Source: Symbiodinium natans (Eukaryota; Sar; Dinophyceae; Suessiales; Symbiodiniaceae). Taken from it: a stretch of 64,000 nucleotides of DNA. Of the stretch, positions 10,340 through 20,635 are shown piece after piece. Position 1 is the first letter of the stretch, and the number at the start of each line of letters is the position of its first letter. The DNA lies in the NCBI GenBank assembly GCA_905221605.1, contig CAJNDS010002318.1, forward strand, positions 188,001 through 252,000, given 5' to 3'. The position numbers and the translations under genes were made by a program. A model generated the notes under the pieces. It worked only from the letters and a program-made list of their open reading frames with translations. It ran no database searches and was not told the DNA's origin.

Positions 10340-11085
10340 ATACCCGAAAAAATCTTTTTTTTTTTTTTAGAAAACTCGAGCCGGCTCGAATTTTCCAAAA
10401 AAAACTGACACCCGGTAGATCCTGAAAGTTAGGTTTTTTTTGGAAAATTCGAGCCTGCTCGAGTTTCTGGGACCTAAAGCTTCAAGAATTTTAGGAAAAT
10501 TCGAGCCGGCTCGAATTTTCCAAAAAAAACTGACACAGTAGATTGCCGAAACACGACCAGGCTCGAATTTTCCAAAAAAAACCTAAATTTCAGGATCTAT
10601 GGCTCCAGCAGCCCGGTAGATCCTGAAAGTTAGGTTTTTTTTGGAAAATTCGAGCCTGCTCGAGTTTTCGAGACCTGGAGCTTCAAGAATTTTAGGAAAA
10701 TTCGAGCCGGCTCGAATTTTCCAAAAAAAACTGACACAGTAGATTGCCGAAACACGACCAGGCTCGAATTTTCCAAAAAAAAACCTAAATTTCAGGATCT
10801 ATGGCTCCAGCAGCCCGGTAGATCCTGAAAGTTCGGTTTTTTTTGGAAAATTCGAGCCTGCTCGAGTTTTCGAGACCTGGAGCTTCAAGAATTTTCGGAA
10901 AATTCGAGCCGGCTCGAATTTTCTAAAAAATATGCTGAAACCATGGCTGTGTGACCCCAAGGTCTCATAGATGACAGAATGTAGGTTTTTTTTTGAAAAT
11001 TCGAGCCTGCTCGAGTTGTGGTGACCTGGTGCCTGGAGATTTTTCGGAAAATTCGAGCCGGCTCGAGTTTTCCGAAATCTCTTGA
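10340..11085. repeat. Palindromic satellite, unit about 202 bp
   Basis: Units begin 'ggtagatcctgaaagtta' at about 10412, 10615 and 10816. Each holds the perfect palindrome AATTCGAGCCGGCTCGAATT. Each is also a longer inverted repeat, with 'cctgaaagttaggttttttt' answered by 'aaaaaaacctaaatttcagg'. A third, diverged unit runs to about 11080. The array could form strong stem-loops in DNA or RNA. It lies within the intron 10005-13508. Confidence 0.88.
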
Positions 11086-11089
11086 TATT

Positions 11090-12430
11090 CTGACTGCGGT
11101 AATTGATACAATTAGTAGCATTAGTTACCAATTCTATTTCAATTGGTAAGTTTCCCATATTTTTTGACGGCAAATATCTAACTTGTGAGAAGAGGCCACG
11201 CAATGGTTTAAATCCAACAATCGTTTTGGTCTTAAACCCTTGACAATTAACATAAGAACTACCTTTGTGTCAAAGAAAACTTAAACTATCAATGAGGATA
11301 TCTGCGGGACTAAAAGTTTCCATGATATATAAATAGCATAGATAATTTGATTACATACACATACCTTCAACTTGTATTCAATCAAGTAATTCAAAACTAT
11401 ATGAAGTGTCTTACTATTATTCTTCTTCCTACCTTTCACCTGCTTAACTGCTTCATCTACTTACTTATTCTCAACTAACTTTCTTATCTCTTCGTTAGCA
11501 TGTTGTTTAAATTGCTTCTCTATCTTCGATGTCTCTATGTGTTCGTATGTTGTTGCTTTCTTATGAAATGATTATGGCATCAAACTGTTGTTAATAACTC
11601 TTCTTCGGTTATAGGTAGATGTCCTGCTTTGTTTTTACTATTGCCTATATCTTCATAAGGATGTTTTTGTAGAGGGTCTAATGTTGATTTCTTTGATGTT
11701 ATACTTCCTTTTTCAAACATACTAACGGGGTCTTCTACTTTCCGTATTCATATGTTTTGTCCCAGTGTCTTCTGGTCGTTGTCCTGATACATAAGGAGAA
11801 CCATAGCTACGACTTCTGAATACATTCCCATAATCATTGTTTATTTGTTGTCCCGATGCTGAACCTAAACTGTGACTTACAATACCAGAAATTCCAGTTT
11901 CTTCTTTTCTTTAACAGTCTATTTCAATAAAACCATCTTGAATGAACTTATCTACATCTTTATAACACTGACTCAGTTGCGTCTTATATAAAGGAAGGTT
12001 TCAATCACCATAAACATCTCTACAGCTTTTAGTCCCACCAATGTATAAAATAGAACCATGTTTGATATATCCCGTCAGGATTCTCATACGCTAATTTAAG
12101 TCCTTGCGTGTCCGTTAAGAATGTCTCTGTCTTTGCGAATTCGTCTCTAACTTCATCATTATGTAGTCTGCTTCTTGTGTTAGGTGCTTTATTTGAAACC
12201 CCTTCATCTCTTCTTTTATGTTCATGCATTCTACAATGGCTTATAAGGTAATATTTATCTAATCAATGAATATTGTTGAAGTTCAAGAAGGTGTATATTG
12301 GAAGCTACTATAGAGTGAATAACAGAGATTAGCAAACCACACAAAACCAAATCCAGAAACGGATTCTGTTTGTAGATTTCTGTTGTTTAAAAGTGTAGAT
12401 AATCAATAGCAAGTTGTAGCTTCAGACATG
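11090..12430 (-). pseudogene. AT-rich insert with degraded minus-strand coding sequence
   Basis: The base composition drops sharply to AT-rich compared with its G+C-rich surroundings, and telomere-like repeats are absent. On the minus strand, coding-like text (for example KAPNTRSRLHNDEVRDEF near 12120-12180, IEIELVTNATNC near 11115) appears in pieces broken by several stops. I do not recognise the family. A decayed viral or other foreign insert in an intron is possible but unproven. A short + strand ORF starts at 12429. Confidence 0.4.
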
Positions 12431-12537
12431 GCAAGACACGAAAGTATCGTAAATACCGGTGTTTTTTCACATCAACCATATGTGCAAATAAGCACAGGCG
12501 CAGAAGGACAAGCAAGAAAAGGATACATATGGATCAT

Positions 12538-12757
12538 GGGGGGGGGGTGTGACCATATATATATATATGTATATATATATATATTTGTATATATATAGCC
12601 GGTGCTCCCTAAACCCTAAACCCTAAACCCTAAACCCTAAACCCTAAACCCTAAACCCTAAACCCTAAACCCTAAACCCTAAACCCTAAACCCTAAACCC
12701 TAAACCCTAAACCCTAAACCCTCAACCCTCAACCCTAAACCCTAAACCCTAAACCCT
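12538..12757. repeat. G-run, TA microsatellite and telomere-like array
   Basis: The order is: ten Gs (12539-12548), TATATG/TATA (12558-12596), then about 20 CCCTAAA units (12609-12757). This order, with TA repeats next to telomere-like arrays, also occurs at 9143. Confidence 0.92.
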
Positions 12758-12864
12758 TGCTTTGGGTGTAGAGCTTTTGGGCTTTCGACTTCAGGGACCT
12801 GGGGCTGGAGGATTTAACTATAAAATCTTTCTTTGTTTCAGCAGGCGACCACGGACAGGCAGCA

Positions 12865-12975
12865 GGGAAGGAAGGAAGGAAAGAAGGAAGGAAGGAAGGA
12901 AGGACGGAGGGACGGAGGGACGGAGGGACGGAGGGACGGAGGGAGGGAGGGAGGGAAGGAAGGAAGGAAGGAAGC
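12865..12975. repeat. Purine minisatellite (GAAGGAAG / GGACGGAG)
   Basis: Tandem GAAGG units pass into GGACGGAG units and back to GAAGG. All-purine strand asymmetry; predicted peptides in this stretch are repeat artefacts. Confidence 0.93.
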
Positions 12976-13351
12976 AAGCGTTATCTCATTATATTGTTCG
13001 ATGGTGATGTTAGTATACTGTAATATTGTTTTGCTATGTTGTTTTCTATTCTGATAACTGATAACGATATAATATCATACCGCTATACGTTTTAGTGTTA
13101 GATGCTGAAATGAATATATTGGTACTTTAGTACATTTTTCAGCCATACAAGCTTGCTTCAAAAGCATATGAAGCTCTGTGAAACCCATCATGTGAGAATT
13201 GTGTCTGCCAATGGGGGGGGGGCTTGGCCCCCCCCCAACCCCCTGCTTTTTGAAGCCGCTTCAGAGCAGAAACCCATCATATGAGCATTGTGTTTGCAAG
13301 TTGGAAGAGCTGCGCGGCAAAATGATGTTCCGGCCTTTTTAAGAGTAGAAG

Positions 13352-13488
13352 CCCTAAACTCTAAACCCTAAACCCTAAACCCTAAACCCTAAAGCCTAAA
13401 CCCAAAACCCTAAACCCTAAACTCTAAACCCTAAACCCTGTAAACCCTAAATCCTAAGCCCTAAACCCTAAACCCTAAACCCTAAACA
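13352..13488. repeat. Telomere-like array (CCCTAAA)n
   Basis: About 17 variant units ending 20 bp before the acceptor at 13507-13508. The preceding 12980-13350 holds no recognised feature except a G-run and C-run pair (13214-13237). Confidence 0.9.
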
Positions 13489-13508
13489 CAGTGTAGGCCC
13501 CCTCACAG

Positions 13509-13583
13509 GCGCGATCCATGCCGGGAAGATGAGGATGTCGGATGGCGCTGTGGACCTAGACGCCAGGGCAGGCAAAGCAGGAG
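13509..13583 (+). CDS. Pmp rung exon
   Basis: 75 nt, phase 1-1. It reads AIHAGKMRMSDGAVDL then DARAGKAG. Diverged in the middle (SDG for SGG) but the ends and length are kept. Donor GCCGGA. Confidence 0.82.
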
Positions 13584-13662
13584 GCCGGAGGAGCGGCTTG
13601 TGTGTGTACCCGATGTCCCGAAACCAAAAACCCGACACCCCAACACCTGACAACCTGGATGG

Positions 13663-13752
13663 TTCTTAGTAGGGAATGAGGGAATGAGGTACCCTAAAAA
13701 ATCCCTTAAAGGGTAATATAGGACCCTAATTCCCTCATTCCCTACTGAGAAA
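13663..13752. mobile_element. MITE-like palindromic element, family A, copy 1
   Basis: About 90 bp, almost entirely palindromic. The ends are TTCTTAGTAGGGAATGAGGG and its near-perfect complement ending CCCTACTGAGAA. The centre reads 'aatcccttaaagggtaat'. It is a non-autonomous fold-back element within the intron after the exon at 13509; a diverged copy is at 4762-4842. Confidence 0.8.
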
Positions 13753-14117
13753 CCGGGGGGGAGCTAGGCAGCATCCGTCCTGAACCGGAAAATGTTGAGG
13801 TTATGAAGGGGTTGAGACTGGCGCCTGAAACTATGGACTCGTGTTCGTTGTACCCAGGGCCCAAAAAGCCCAATATCCCTGAATGCTGTGCGTCCCACAC
13901 TTCTTTTTGATTCGTTGTGGCCTTCGGGTGCAAGGTTTTACACTTCGCCGTGTCTACTGCAACCTTAAACCCAAACCCTCAAATCTAAACGAAAACCCTC
14001 AAACCCCAACCCTAGAAGCCCTAAAAACCCTAAAATCCCCTAAACGTTAGGGGTTGGGCCGTTTGTGGCACTTTCACTAGTCTCACACAGAGACAGAAGT
14101 AGAGGAAAAAAAAAACT

Positions 14118-14257
14118 CCAAACCCTAAACCCTAAACCCTAAACTCTAAACCCTAAACCCTAAACCCTAAACCCGAAACCCGAAACCCTAAACCCTAACC
14201 CTAAACCCTAAACCCTAAACCCTAAACCCTAAACCCTAAACCCTAAACCCTAAACCG
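14118..14257. repeat. Telomere-like array (CCCTAAA)n
   Basis: About 19 units running to within a few bases of the acceptor CCGCAG of the exon at 14261. Here the telomere-like DNA makes up the polypyrimidine-tract region of the splice site. Confidence 0.92.
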
Positions 14258-14260
14258 CAG

Positions 14261-14338
14261 GCGTGATCTGGGGGGACCGCGTCGAAGTGCTGGGGGGCGA
14301 CCTCCGGCTGCGCGGCCTCGCCTCGATGGGAGACGGAG
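14261..14338 (+). CDS. Pmp rung exon
   Basis: 78 nt, phase 1-1. It reads VIWGDRVEVLGGDLRL then RGLASMGDG. Acceptor CCGCAG; donor GCCAGG. Confidence 0.85.
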
Positions 14339-14362
14339 GCCAGGTATGGGCATCTCCAAACC

Positions 14363-14465
14363 CCTAGACCCTAAACCCTAAACCCTAAACCCTAAACCCT
14401 AAACCCCAAACCCTAAACCCTAAACCCTAAACCCCTATCCCTAAACCCTTAACCCCAAACCCCTA
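14363..14465. repeat. Telomere-like array filling a 149-bp intron
   Basis: Almost the whole intron 14339-14487 is CCCTAAA. It is one of the shortest introns in the gene and shows that the array alone can form the body of an intron. Confidence 0.9.
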
Positions 14466-14487
14466 TCAACCCCCCTTGAAGCCGCAG

Positions 14488-14562
14488 GCGCCCTCCTTGC
14501 GAAGATGCTCCTCATGTCCGGCGGCAATCTGACCGTCCAAGCGTCGCAGGGCCAGCGTGGAG
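14488..14562 (+). CDS. Pmp rung exon
   Basis: 75 nt, phase 1-1. It reads ALLAKMLLMSGGNLTV then QASQGQRG. Acceptor GCCGCAG; donor GCCGAC. Confidence 0.86.
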
Positions 14563-14581
14563 GCCGACCCCCCAAAGCCCT

Positions 14582-14820
14582 TTAACCCCTAAACCCTGAA
14601 CCCTAACCCTACACCCTAAACCCTAAACCCTACACCCTACACCCTAAACCCTAAATCTTAAACCCTAAACCCCAAACCCGAAACCCTAAACCCTAAACCC
14701 TACACCCTAAACCCTAAACCCTAAACCCTAAACCCTACACCCTAAACCCTACACCCTAAACCCTAACCCCCAAACCCGAAACCCTAAACCCTAAGCCCCA
14801 AGCCCTAGGACTCTAGACCC
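14582..14820. repeat. Telomere-like array with CCCTACA variants
   Basis: About 33 units in which CCCTACA and CCCTAAA alternate irregularly. It fills most of the intron 14563-14850. Confidence 0.92.
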
Positions 14821-14850
14821 CAAGTGTTTCCGCAGCTTCTGGCATCCCAG

Positions 14851-14928
14851 GAGCCATTTACTCGGATGAGATCCATGTGTCTGGCGGCGATCTGACCCTG
14901 CGGGGGTGTCAAGCTGGTAATGAAGGAG
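14851..14928 (+). CDS. Pmp rung exon
   Basis: 78 nt, phase 1-1. It reads AIYSDEIHVSGGDLTL then RGCQAGNEG. It has a Cys in the second strand, as in the exon at 22581. The acceptor joins as G|GA GCC. Donor GCCGTT. Confidence 0.87.
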
Positions 14929-14931
14929 GCC

Positions 14932-15112
14932 GTTTAGGGTTTAGGGTTTAGGATTTAGGTTTTCGGGTTTGGGGTTCTCGGTTCAGGTTTTTAAGGTTTC
15001 GGGTTTGGGGTTTCGGGGTTTGGGGTTTAGGTTTTAGGGTTTGGGGTTTAGGTTTTAGGGTTTGGGGTTCAGGGTTTGGGGTTTGGGGTTTTTGGTGTTA
15101 GGGTTTCGTCTT
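14932..15112. repeat. TTTAGGG-derived degenerate array
   Basis: Begins four bases after the exon. Units are TTTAGGG, TTTGGGG, TTTCGGG and longer hybrids such as 'ggggtttaggttttagggtt'. It is followed by a (CT)n/(TC)n microsatellite at 15148-15300. Confidence 0.85.
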
Positions 15113-15147
15113 CAGGGTTGATTCCTTACTAGCGGCACCGGGACTCG

Positions 15148-15170
15148 CTCTCTGTCGCTCTCTCTCTCTC

Positions 15171-15207
<37 letters not shown>

Positions 15208-15305
15208 CTCTCTCTCACTCCCTCTCACTCCCTCTCGCTCTCTCACTCTCAGTGTCTTTCCTTTTTCCCATTTTTCTCTCTGTCTCCCTTCTCTCTCTGT
15301 CTTTC
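15148..15305. repeat. CT microsatellite
   Basis: TCTCTC runs broken by CACTCC and CGCTC units. The minus-strand ORF it produces (Arg/Glu-rich) is a repeat artefact. An AG-bounded short segment at 15314-15375 could be a further exon but shows no rung pattern. Confidence 0.93.
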
Positions 15306-15369
15306 TTGCAGGGCAGGTTCGAGCCTCCACTGTCCTCATGAGGGTGATGCAAGCCAGAGACACAAAGAC

Positions 15370-15507
15370 GCCCTAAGCCGCAAGCCCCAAACCCTAGATC
15401 CTAGAACCTACACCCTAACCCCTAAACCCTAAACCCTATAAACCTTAAAATCCTAAACCCTAAACCCTAAACCCTAAATCCTAAGCCCTAAACCCTAAAC
15501 CCAAACT
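15370..15507. repeat. Telomere-like array (CCCTAAA)n
   Basis: About 15 variant units in the same intron, 20-25 bp before the exon at 15531. Confidence 0.88.
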
Positions 15508-15530
15508 CTGGCCTTTTCACTTTGGGAGAG

Positions 15531-15605
15531 GTTCGATCTTCGCGGGGTTGCTCCTCGTGTGGGGCGGCAACCTTCGCGTGCAGAATTCCGGTGGGCACTA
15601 CGGAG
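15531..15605 (+). CDS. Pmp rung exon
   Basis: 75 nt, phase 1-1. It reads SIFAGLLLVWGGNLRV then QNSGGHYG. Acceptor GAGAG; donor GCACCT. WGG replaces SGG, as in the exon at 21586. Confidence 0.84.
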
Positions 15606-15679
15606 GCACCTCGCTGGTCACCAAGAACGTAACATAATGTAGCAATGATGGGATATCAAAGAATGTGGTACAACTAGAT

Positions 15680-15765
15680 ACATACATATGTATGTATGTG
15701 TATGTATGTATGTATGTATGTATGTATGTATGTATGTATGTATGTATGTATGTATGTATGTATAT
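15680..15765. repeat. TATG tetranucleotide microsatellite
   Basis: About 20 head-to-tail GTAT units. All six frames stay open through it, which creates spurious MYVC and HTYI peptides. Confidence 0.95.
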
Positions 15766-16069
15766 ACATGCATATGCATTACGTACATATGGCCCGATCG
15801 AAGATTTCCGGGAAACACTTGGGGTATGCCTTCGATTTCCGTCTTGAGCGTTTCGAGCATCTCGCATCTCCTGTCTTGCGCGCTCCAGGGTTGTTTCACT
15901 CTGCAAGCCCAACACAATGAACATCAACATCAGCAAGCTTGAACCACTCTGTCCCTAAAGCCCAGCGGGAAGAAGTCAGGTTTCCGGTGTTGGGAAGGGA
16001 GCGCCTTGCTGCCAAAATGACGGCAATCGCTCACTTGGCATCACCTGGCATCACTTGGCCTAGCTTATT

Positions 16070-17010
16070 CAGAGCCCACATTCCGTGGCTCCCCGCCCGA
16101 GCCTCCCAAGCCTGCTCATGCAGCAGGCCGCATTCCGGTACAGCCGCCGGCCCGACCCTTCCAAGCCAGCATCGCGTCACACGATGCGGGCATACGTGGG
16201 CTACCTTCGCCTTGAATTCCTGAGTTTCCTTCCGCACCCCTAAACCCTAAACCCTAAACCCGAAATCCTAAACCCTAAACCCTAAACCCTAAACCCTAAA
16301 CTCCAAACCCTAAACCCTAAACTCCAAACCCTAAACCCTAAACCCTAAACCCTAAGCCCTAAACCCTAAACCCTAAACCCTAAACCCTAAACTTGGGCTC
16401 AGTAAGCCAACACTGCTTCGCAGTGGCCTGCCCGAGCCTCCTTGCGGCAACATTTCAGTACAGTTGCCCGCCTCAGACTCCAAGGCCGGCTCCTTATGGG
16501 TTCAGGGTTTAGGGTTTAGGGTTTAGGGTTTGGGGTTTGGGGTTTAGGCTTTGCCTGCTTCTCTTTGACCTGAAGCAACACTGCGGCGCAGCCGCCCGCC
16601 TGAGCCGTGCTTATTCAAGCAGCGTTTCGGACAGTTGCCCACCTGAGCCTTTCTGGCGGCTTGCATTGAGGCAACATTCCTGTGCAGTCGCCTGCCTGAG
16701 ATCCCCTGGCTTGCTTGTTCGGTACAGTTGCTCGCATGAGCTTCGCTGACTTGCTTATCACGGCGACATTCCGGTACCATTGCCCGTCTGAGCTCTCCAG
16801 CCTGCTCATCTTGAGGCCACATTCCGGTACAGTTGCCCCCTTGGCCTGATTCTTGCATCTTTGGCTTTGGCAATCTTGTGAGGGCAACGTTTCGGTACAG
16901 TTGCCTGAGCCTCCGTGGCCTTTTTGTTACGTTAACATTCCGGTACCGTTGCCTGCCGAGCCTTTCTGGCCTGCTTGTTCAAGCCACGTTCCTGTGCAGT
17001 TGTCCACCCT
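16070..17010. repeat. About 65-bp G+C-rich tandem repeat, interrupted by telomere-like arrays
   Basis: Diverged copies of a unit like 'acattccggtacagttgccc' followed by 'gcctgagcctttctggcctg' occur at 16080-16200, 16450-16500 and 16560-17010. Two telomere-like arrays (16236-16393 CCCTAAA; 16500-16550 TTTAGGG) sit between the blocks. Open frames in it have no conserved phase between units. It lies inside the intron 15606-17712. Confidence 0.75.
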
Positions 17011-17486
17011 TTGTCCTGAGCACGCCGCATCACTGATGCATGCCACTTTGTCCTTAACATCCACGGCAGCTTCTCGACGAGCATGAGAAGAAACACTCCT
17101 AAAATACATGGAATGTTTCAAACTCACCAAAACAATATCCAGATTTTTTGGGAGCACTCCAATTCCCGTACCCGCAAGTAAGTATTTTGAAAGCACTGCC
17201 TACAGAAGCACTAGGCACAATGGGATGTAGGGGCCGACACAGCAGCATTGCTCCGTCTCAGTAGTGGTACCCCACCTCCTTCTCTCCAAGCACCAAGCAC
17301 CAAGCAGCAAACAAATCACAGCGAGCTTGCAGGCTGTGTGTTACAGTTTCCTTACAAAGGCAGGGGGGGTTCTTCGCAACCCAACGTTCCCCAGTATTCC
17401 AATCTTCCCTAAGGTTCCTTCGGGCTCCCTTAGGGACTTTTTTCAGCTCAGCACTGGGGCAGGGGGCAGCCTTTCATTTGGGGTTT

Positions 17487-17670
17487 ATATGGGGGTTTCC
17501 GAAATTACTGATCAGCCGATCGGCTGATTTGCTGATTGGCCGCACAGGTTGCGGCCAAAAGGCTACGCACACTGCGAAATTAGGGGTACCTTATTGGGGT
17601 CCCTATTAGAAGGGAATTCTACTATGTGGGGACTATATTAGGGGCCCCTTATTTTCGTAAACCCCCATAT
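17487..17670. mobile_element. MITE-like element, family C, copy 1 (with internal insertion)
   Basis: Terminal inverted repeats are ATATGGGGGTTTCCGAAA and the complementary CGTAAACCCCCATAT. Compared with copies at 28262-28350 and 34671-34780, it has about 70 extra bases near the left end (17506-17575). These include the perfect palindrome ATCAGCCGATCGGCTGAT. This looks like one fold-back element inserted into another. Confidence 0.75.
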
Positions 17671-17712
17671 GGTTTAGGGTTTTTAAAAGTTGGGGCCTGG
17701 TATGTCATTCAG

Positions 17713-17790
17713 GTGCTTTGTTTGTCCATAAGCTCGACATGTCCGAGGGCAACGTGACAATCATCGATTCTCAGGCCGGCGAGAAAGCAG
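17713..17790 (+). CDS. Pmp rung exon with altered GG end
   Basis: 78 nt, phase 1-1. It reads ALFVHKLDMSEGNVTI then IDSQAGEKA. It ends GCA G|GCCGGG rather than GGA G|GC, so the joined signature becomes AG-A-I instead of GG-A-I. SEG replaces SGG. Confidence 0.83.
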
Positions 17791-17815
17791 GCCGGGCAAA
17801 AGAGGGGAGTCTGCT

Positions 17816-17958
17816 ACCCTAAACCCTAAACCCTAAACCCTAAACCCTAAACCCTAAACCCTCAACCCTCAACCCTCAACCCTCAACCCTAAACCCTAAA
17901 CCCTAACCCCTAAACCCTAAACCCTAAACCCTAAACCCTAAACCCTAAACCCTGAACT
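17816..17958. repeat. Telomere-like array (CCCTAAA / CCCTCAA)
   Basis: About 20 units with a homogenised CCCTCAA block in the middle. The downstream 17960-18300 has CCCCTGAA units and a TTAT/TTCA microsatellite (18140-18270). Confidence 0.92.
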
Positions 17959-18299
17959 GCTGCGTGTAAGGGCCGTTCCTGATTCTGCAATAAGCTTCTT
18001 TTCGTGATCCTAAGGTCCTAAGCCCCAAATCCCCTGAACCCCCTGAACCCCCTGAACCCCCTAAACCCCCTAAGCCCCCTAAATTCGAGACCCTTCAAAC
18101 CCCCTAATCCCTTAAACCTAAACAGCTTAGTTATTCGTTTATTTAGTTATTCTTTATTTATTAATTACTTATTTATTTATTTATTTATTTATTTTTTATG
18201 TATCTATTCATTCATTCATTCATTCATTCATTCATTCATTCATTCATTCATTCATTCATTCATTCACTCATTTGAAGCCCTTCAGTCATTCGTGGGCAC

Positions 18300-18560
18300 G
18301 CGATTTCGTGGCAAGTGCCAAGTTCTCGCGGCAAGGGTTACCATTTCGCGGGTAAGGGTGGACAAAGGGTCCAAAATTTCGTGGGCCAGGGTCGTTTCAC
18401 GGGCAAGGGCCTAAATTTCGTGGGCAAAGGGTCCAAAAATCTCGTGGGCCAGGGCCCAAATTTCCTGGGAAGGGCCCAGAATTTCGGGGTCCCTGCCAAA
18501 AATGTCACGGGCAATGGCCGACATGAGGGCAAGGGCCCAAATTTCGTGGGCAACGCCTGC
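18300..18560. repeat. 'cgtgggcaagggcccaaattt' minisatellite
   Basis: About ten diverged copies of a 20-25 bp unit around TTCGTGGGCAAGGGCC. The same core forms a four-copy array at 37858-37945 and flanks the hairpin element at 36281-36473, so it is a dispersed minisatellite family. Confidence 0.8.
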
Positions 18561-18746
18561 TGGCCGGGGGTTTAGGGCCTTTAGGCTTTAGGCTTTGGTA
18601 TACGCCTTGGGCTTTAGGGCTTGCTGGGACTTGGACTGTGGCTTGAGGATGCTTTGGTAAAGTGGAAGAGTTTCCTGAGGAGGGTATGTCTCCGTCGCTT
18701 GACAGCTGCTTGACTAGCGAATGCTTCGACTTGAGATTCTGAACCC

Positions 18747-18855
18747 TAAGCCCTCAAAAACCCTAAACCCTAAACCCTAGAAGTTTAGGGTTTCTAGGCC
18801 AAAACCCTGAACCCTAAACCCTAAACCCTAAACTTTAAACTCTAAACCCTTAAGA
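18747..18855. repeat. Telomere-like array with a central inversion
   Basis: Short CCCTAAA units switch to TTTAGGG and back around 18780-18800 ('ccctagaagtttagggtttc'). It ends 15 bp before the acceptor at 18869-18870. Confidence 0.85.
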
Positions 18856-18870
18856 CGCGGCAAGCCGAAG

Positions 18871-18945
18871 GTGCTATCTATGCGACGGACATTCGGGTAT
18901 CTGGTGGCAACCTGACCATTCTCAAGTCCACGGCCCGAAGCGGAG
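18871..18945 (+). CDS. Pmp rung exon (best match to the consensus)
   Basis: 75 nt, phase 1-1. It reads AIYATDIRVSGGNLTI then LKSTARSG. Every consensus position of the ladder is present. Donor GCCGGT, then a TTTAGGG array begins 12 bases later. Confidence 0.88.
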
Positions 18946-18956
18946 GCCGGTGGAGT

Positions 18957-19115
18957 GGGGTTTAGGGTTTAGGGTTTAGGGTTTAGGGTTTAGGGTTTAG
19001 GGTTTAGGGTTTAGGGTTTAGGGTTTTAGGGTTTTAGGGTTTTAGGATTTAGGGTTTAGGGTTGAGGGTTGAGGGTTTAGGGTTTAGGGTTCGGGGTTCA
19101 GGGTTTAGGTGGCTT
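18957..19115. repeat. Telomere-like array (TTTAGGG)n
   Basis: Over 20 units; the first nine are perfect, then TTTTAGGG and GGGTTGA variants. Confidence 0.93.
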
Positions 19116-19131
19116 GTAGGGTTTAAGTTGA

Positions 19132-19226
19132 GATGTTCCCCCTTATGCTAACAGTCCCTAATCGGGGTTCGAGTACCCCCTTATTATAATCCCTATTTAA
19201 GGATCGTTCGTACCAGGGGGAACATC
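19132..19226. mobile_element. MITE-like element, family D, copy 1
   Basis: Inverted termini GATGTTCCCCC and GGGGGAACATC enclose about 75 bp including 'gctaacagtccctaat'. A second copy with the same termini and a related inside is at 30240-30331. A partial copy occurs near 44058-44080. Confidence 0.75.
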
Positions 19227-19239
19227 CCCTAGGTTTAGG

Positions 19240-20526
19240 GCTTCTTCTTGAGGCCTTGGTAGCGTGGCTAAGCTCTGAGCGTTTTCCGGTTTTCGGGCCC
19301 TCATCTCGCCCGAAAACCCAAGACCCTAAACCAAGAACTGGCCCGGGTAAAGCTGGGGCTGCTGAACGCCCTACAAAGATGAGCACACAGCCGTGCGCAC
19401 CAGGCGGTCGAGCCTTTGAGTGTCAAAGGTTCAAACCCTAAACCCAAGCACCCCCTGCCGGCGCCACTGGCCCCCCCCCCTTGCAGGGCACCCAGCTCTT
19501 GGGCCCCCTCCAAGCCCCAGCCTCCCGCCCCCACCCTGCCCACTGCTGCCGACCCTCTCCACGGCCCCGGTCGGCTCGCTACCACGTGACAGCATGAAGC
19601 CATCCGATCAAGCGACCTCACCACACCACGTGCAGCCCAGGTAACTGGGGCTGCTGAACACCCGGCGGTGCCCCCCCGCTGAAGCCGGGCTCGGGCAGGT
19701 GAGGCCACTGAGCCCGCTGAGCCTGCTGTCCGGCCGGTCAGGCCACTGAGCTGCTCACCGCTCCAGCCCGCTGAAACCGCCCTCTGCCGCCAGCTTGCTG
19801 AGCCCGCTCATGCGCACAAACCGCCCTGAAGCCGCTGAGTCCGCGGAGTGCTGTGCGGACTCAGAAGAGAAGGACTGTCTAGCTGAGCTAGGCTATGGCA
19901 CGCATGAGCAAGGTGTTGGCTTGCTGCGCCATAACACCTGTTGCCTCTGGAGCCTTTCGGTTGTTCTGGGGCAGCTCATAATCCTGGCATGTCATGCGGG
20001 ACACGGTTTTCGTGGCTCCTCTCCGATCAAAATGAGGGTCTCAGGGTTGGCTGGTCCTGGCCGGTCACCTTGCAAAGAGGCGCTCCGCTGGGTATTTGGG
20101 GCTTGCCGCCCTGTCACAAAAGGGTTGTCAGCGAGACGAACTTGAGGACTTTGCCACCCCTGTCCCGGAAAACCAATTTGAATCCCGGAGGTGAAGCTAG
20201 CTACAGGGAGGGTTTGCGCCAGGTTTGGCAGCCCTGTTTTTCCCTCAGGTCGGCTCTCAAGCCCGAACCGAACGAAGGACGCTTCAAGGCAGCCGCACGG
20301 CTACAGTGGAACAGGGCCCCTGCGGAGCACCAGCCAGACTCTGGGCCGAAACGGGTGGTTTGGGGTGGGTGTACGGCCACGCGACGCGCACATGGGAGTG
20401 GGCTCGTGAAACCCAATCTAGAGGGCCCACGACGCGCGCTAAGAACGTTGCCACACCCCCTAACCCTAAACCCTAAACCCTGAAGCCTGAACCCTGAACC
20501 CTAACTAAACCCTAAACCCTCAACAG
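19240..20526. other. G+C-rich intron segment, no gene recognised
   Basis: It contains a degenerate 'ccgctgagcc' minisatellite (19670-19850), G+C-rich open frames of up to 180 codons on the + strand (19941-20483) without recognisable domains, and a CCCTAAA array at 20457-20522. All lies between two rung exons of the same gene and is best read as intron. Confidence 0.5.
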
Positions 20527-20610
20527 GTGCAGTCTACGCATTCCAGAAATTGCGCGTGGAGGGCGGCCACTTCGCCATCATGATCTCAGAATCCTGGGGG
20601 GCATCTGGAG
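20527..20610 (+). CDS. Pmp rung exon, 28 residues
   Basis: 84 nt, phase 1-1. It reads AVYAFQKLRVEGGHFAI then MISESWGASG. Acceptor CAACAG; donor GCAAAG. Confidence 0.84.
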
Positions 20611-20635
20611 GCAAAGCGTGGTTCTCAAGGTTGCC

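Noticed and set aside
15598-15942. ORFs rich in MYVC and HTYI
   Set aside because: TATG microsatellite open in all frames.
19941-20483. 180-codon + strand ORF
   Set aside because: Lies inside an intron between two rung exons, no recognised domain, G+C-rich frames stay open by chance.
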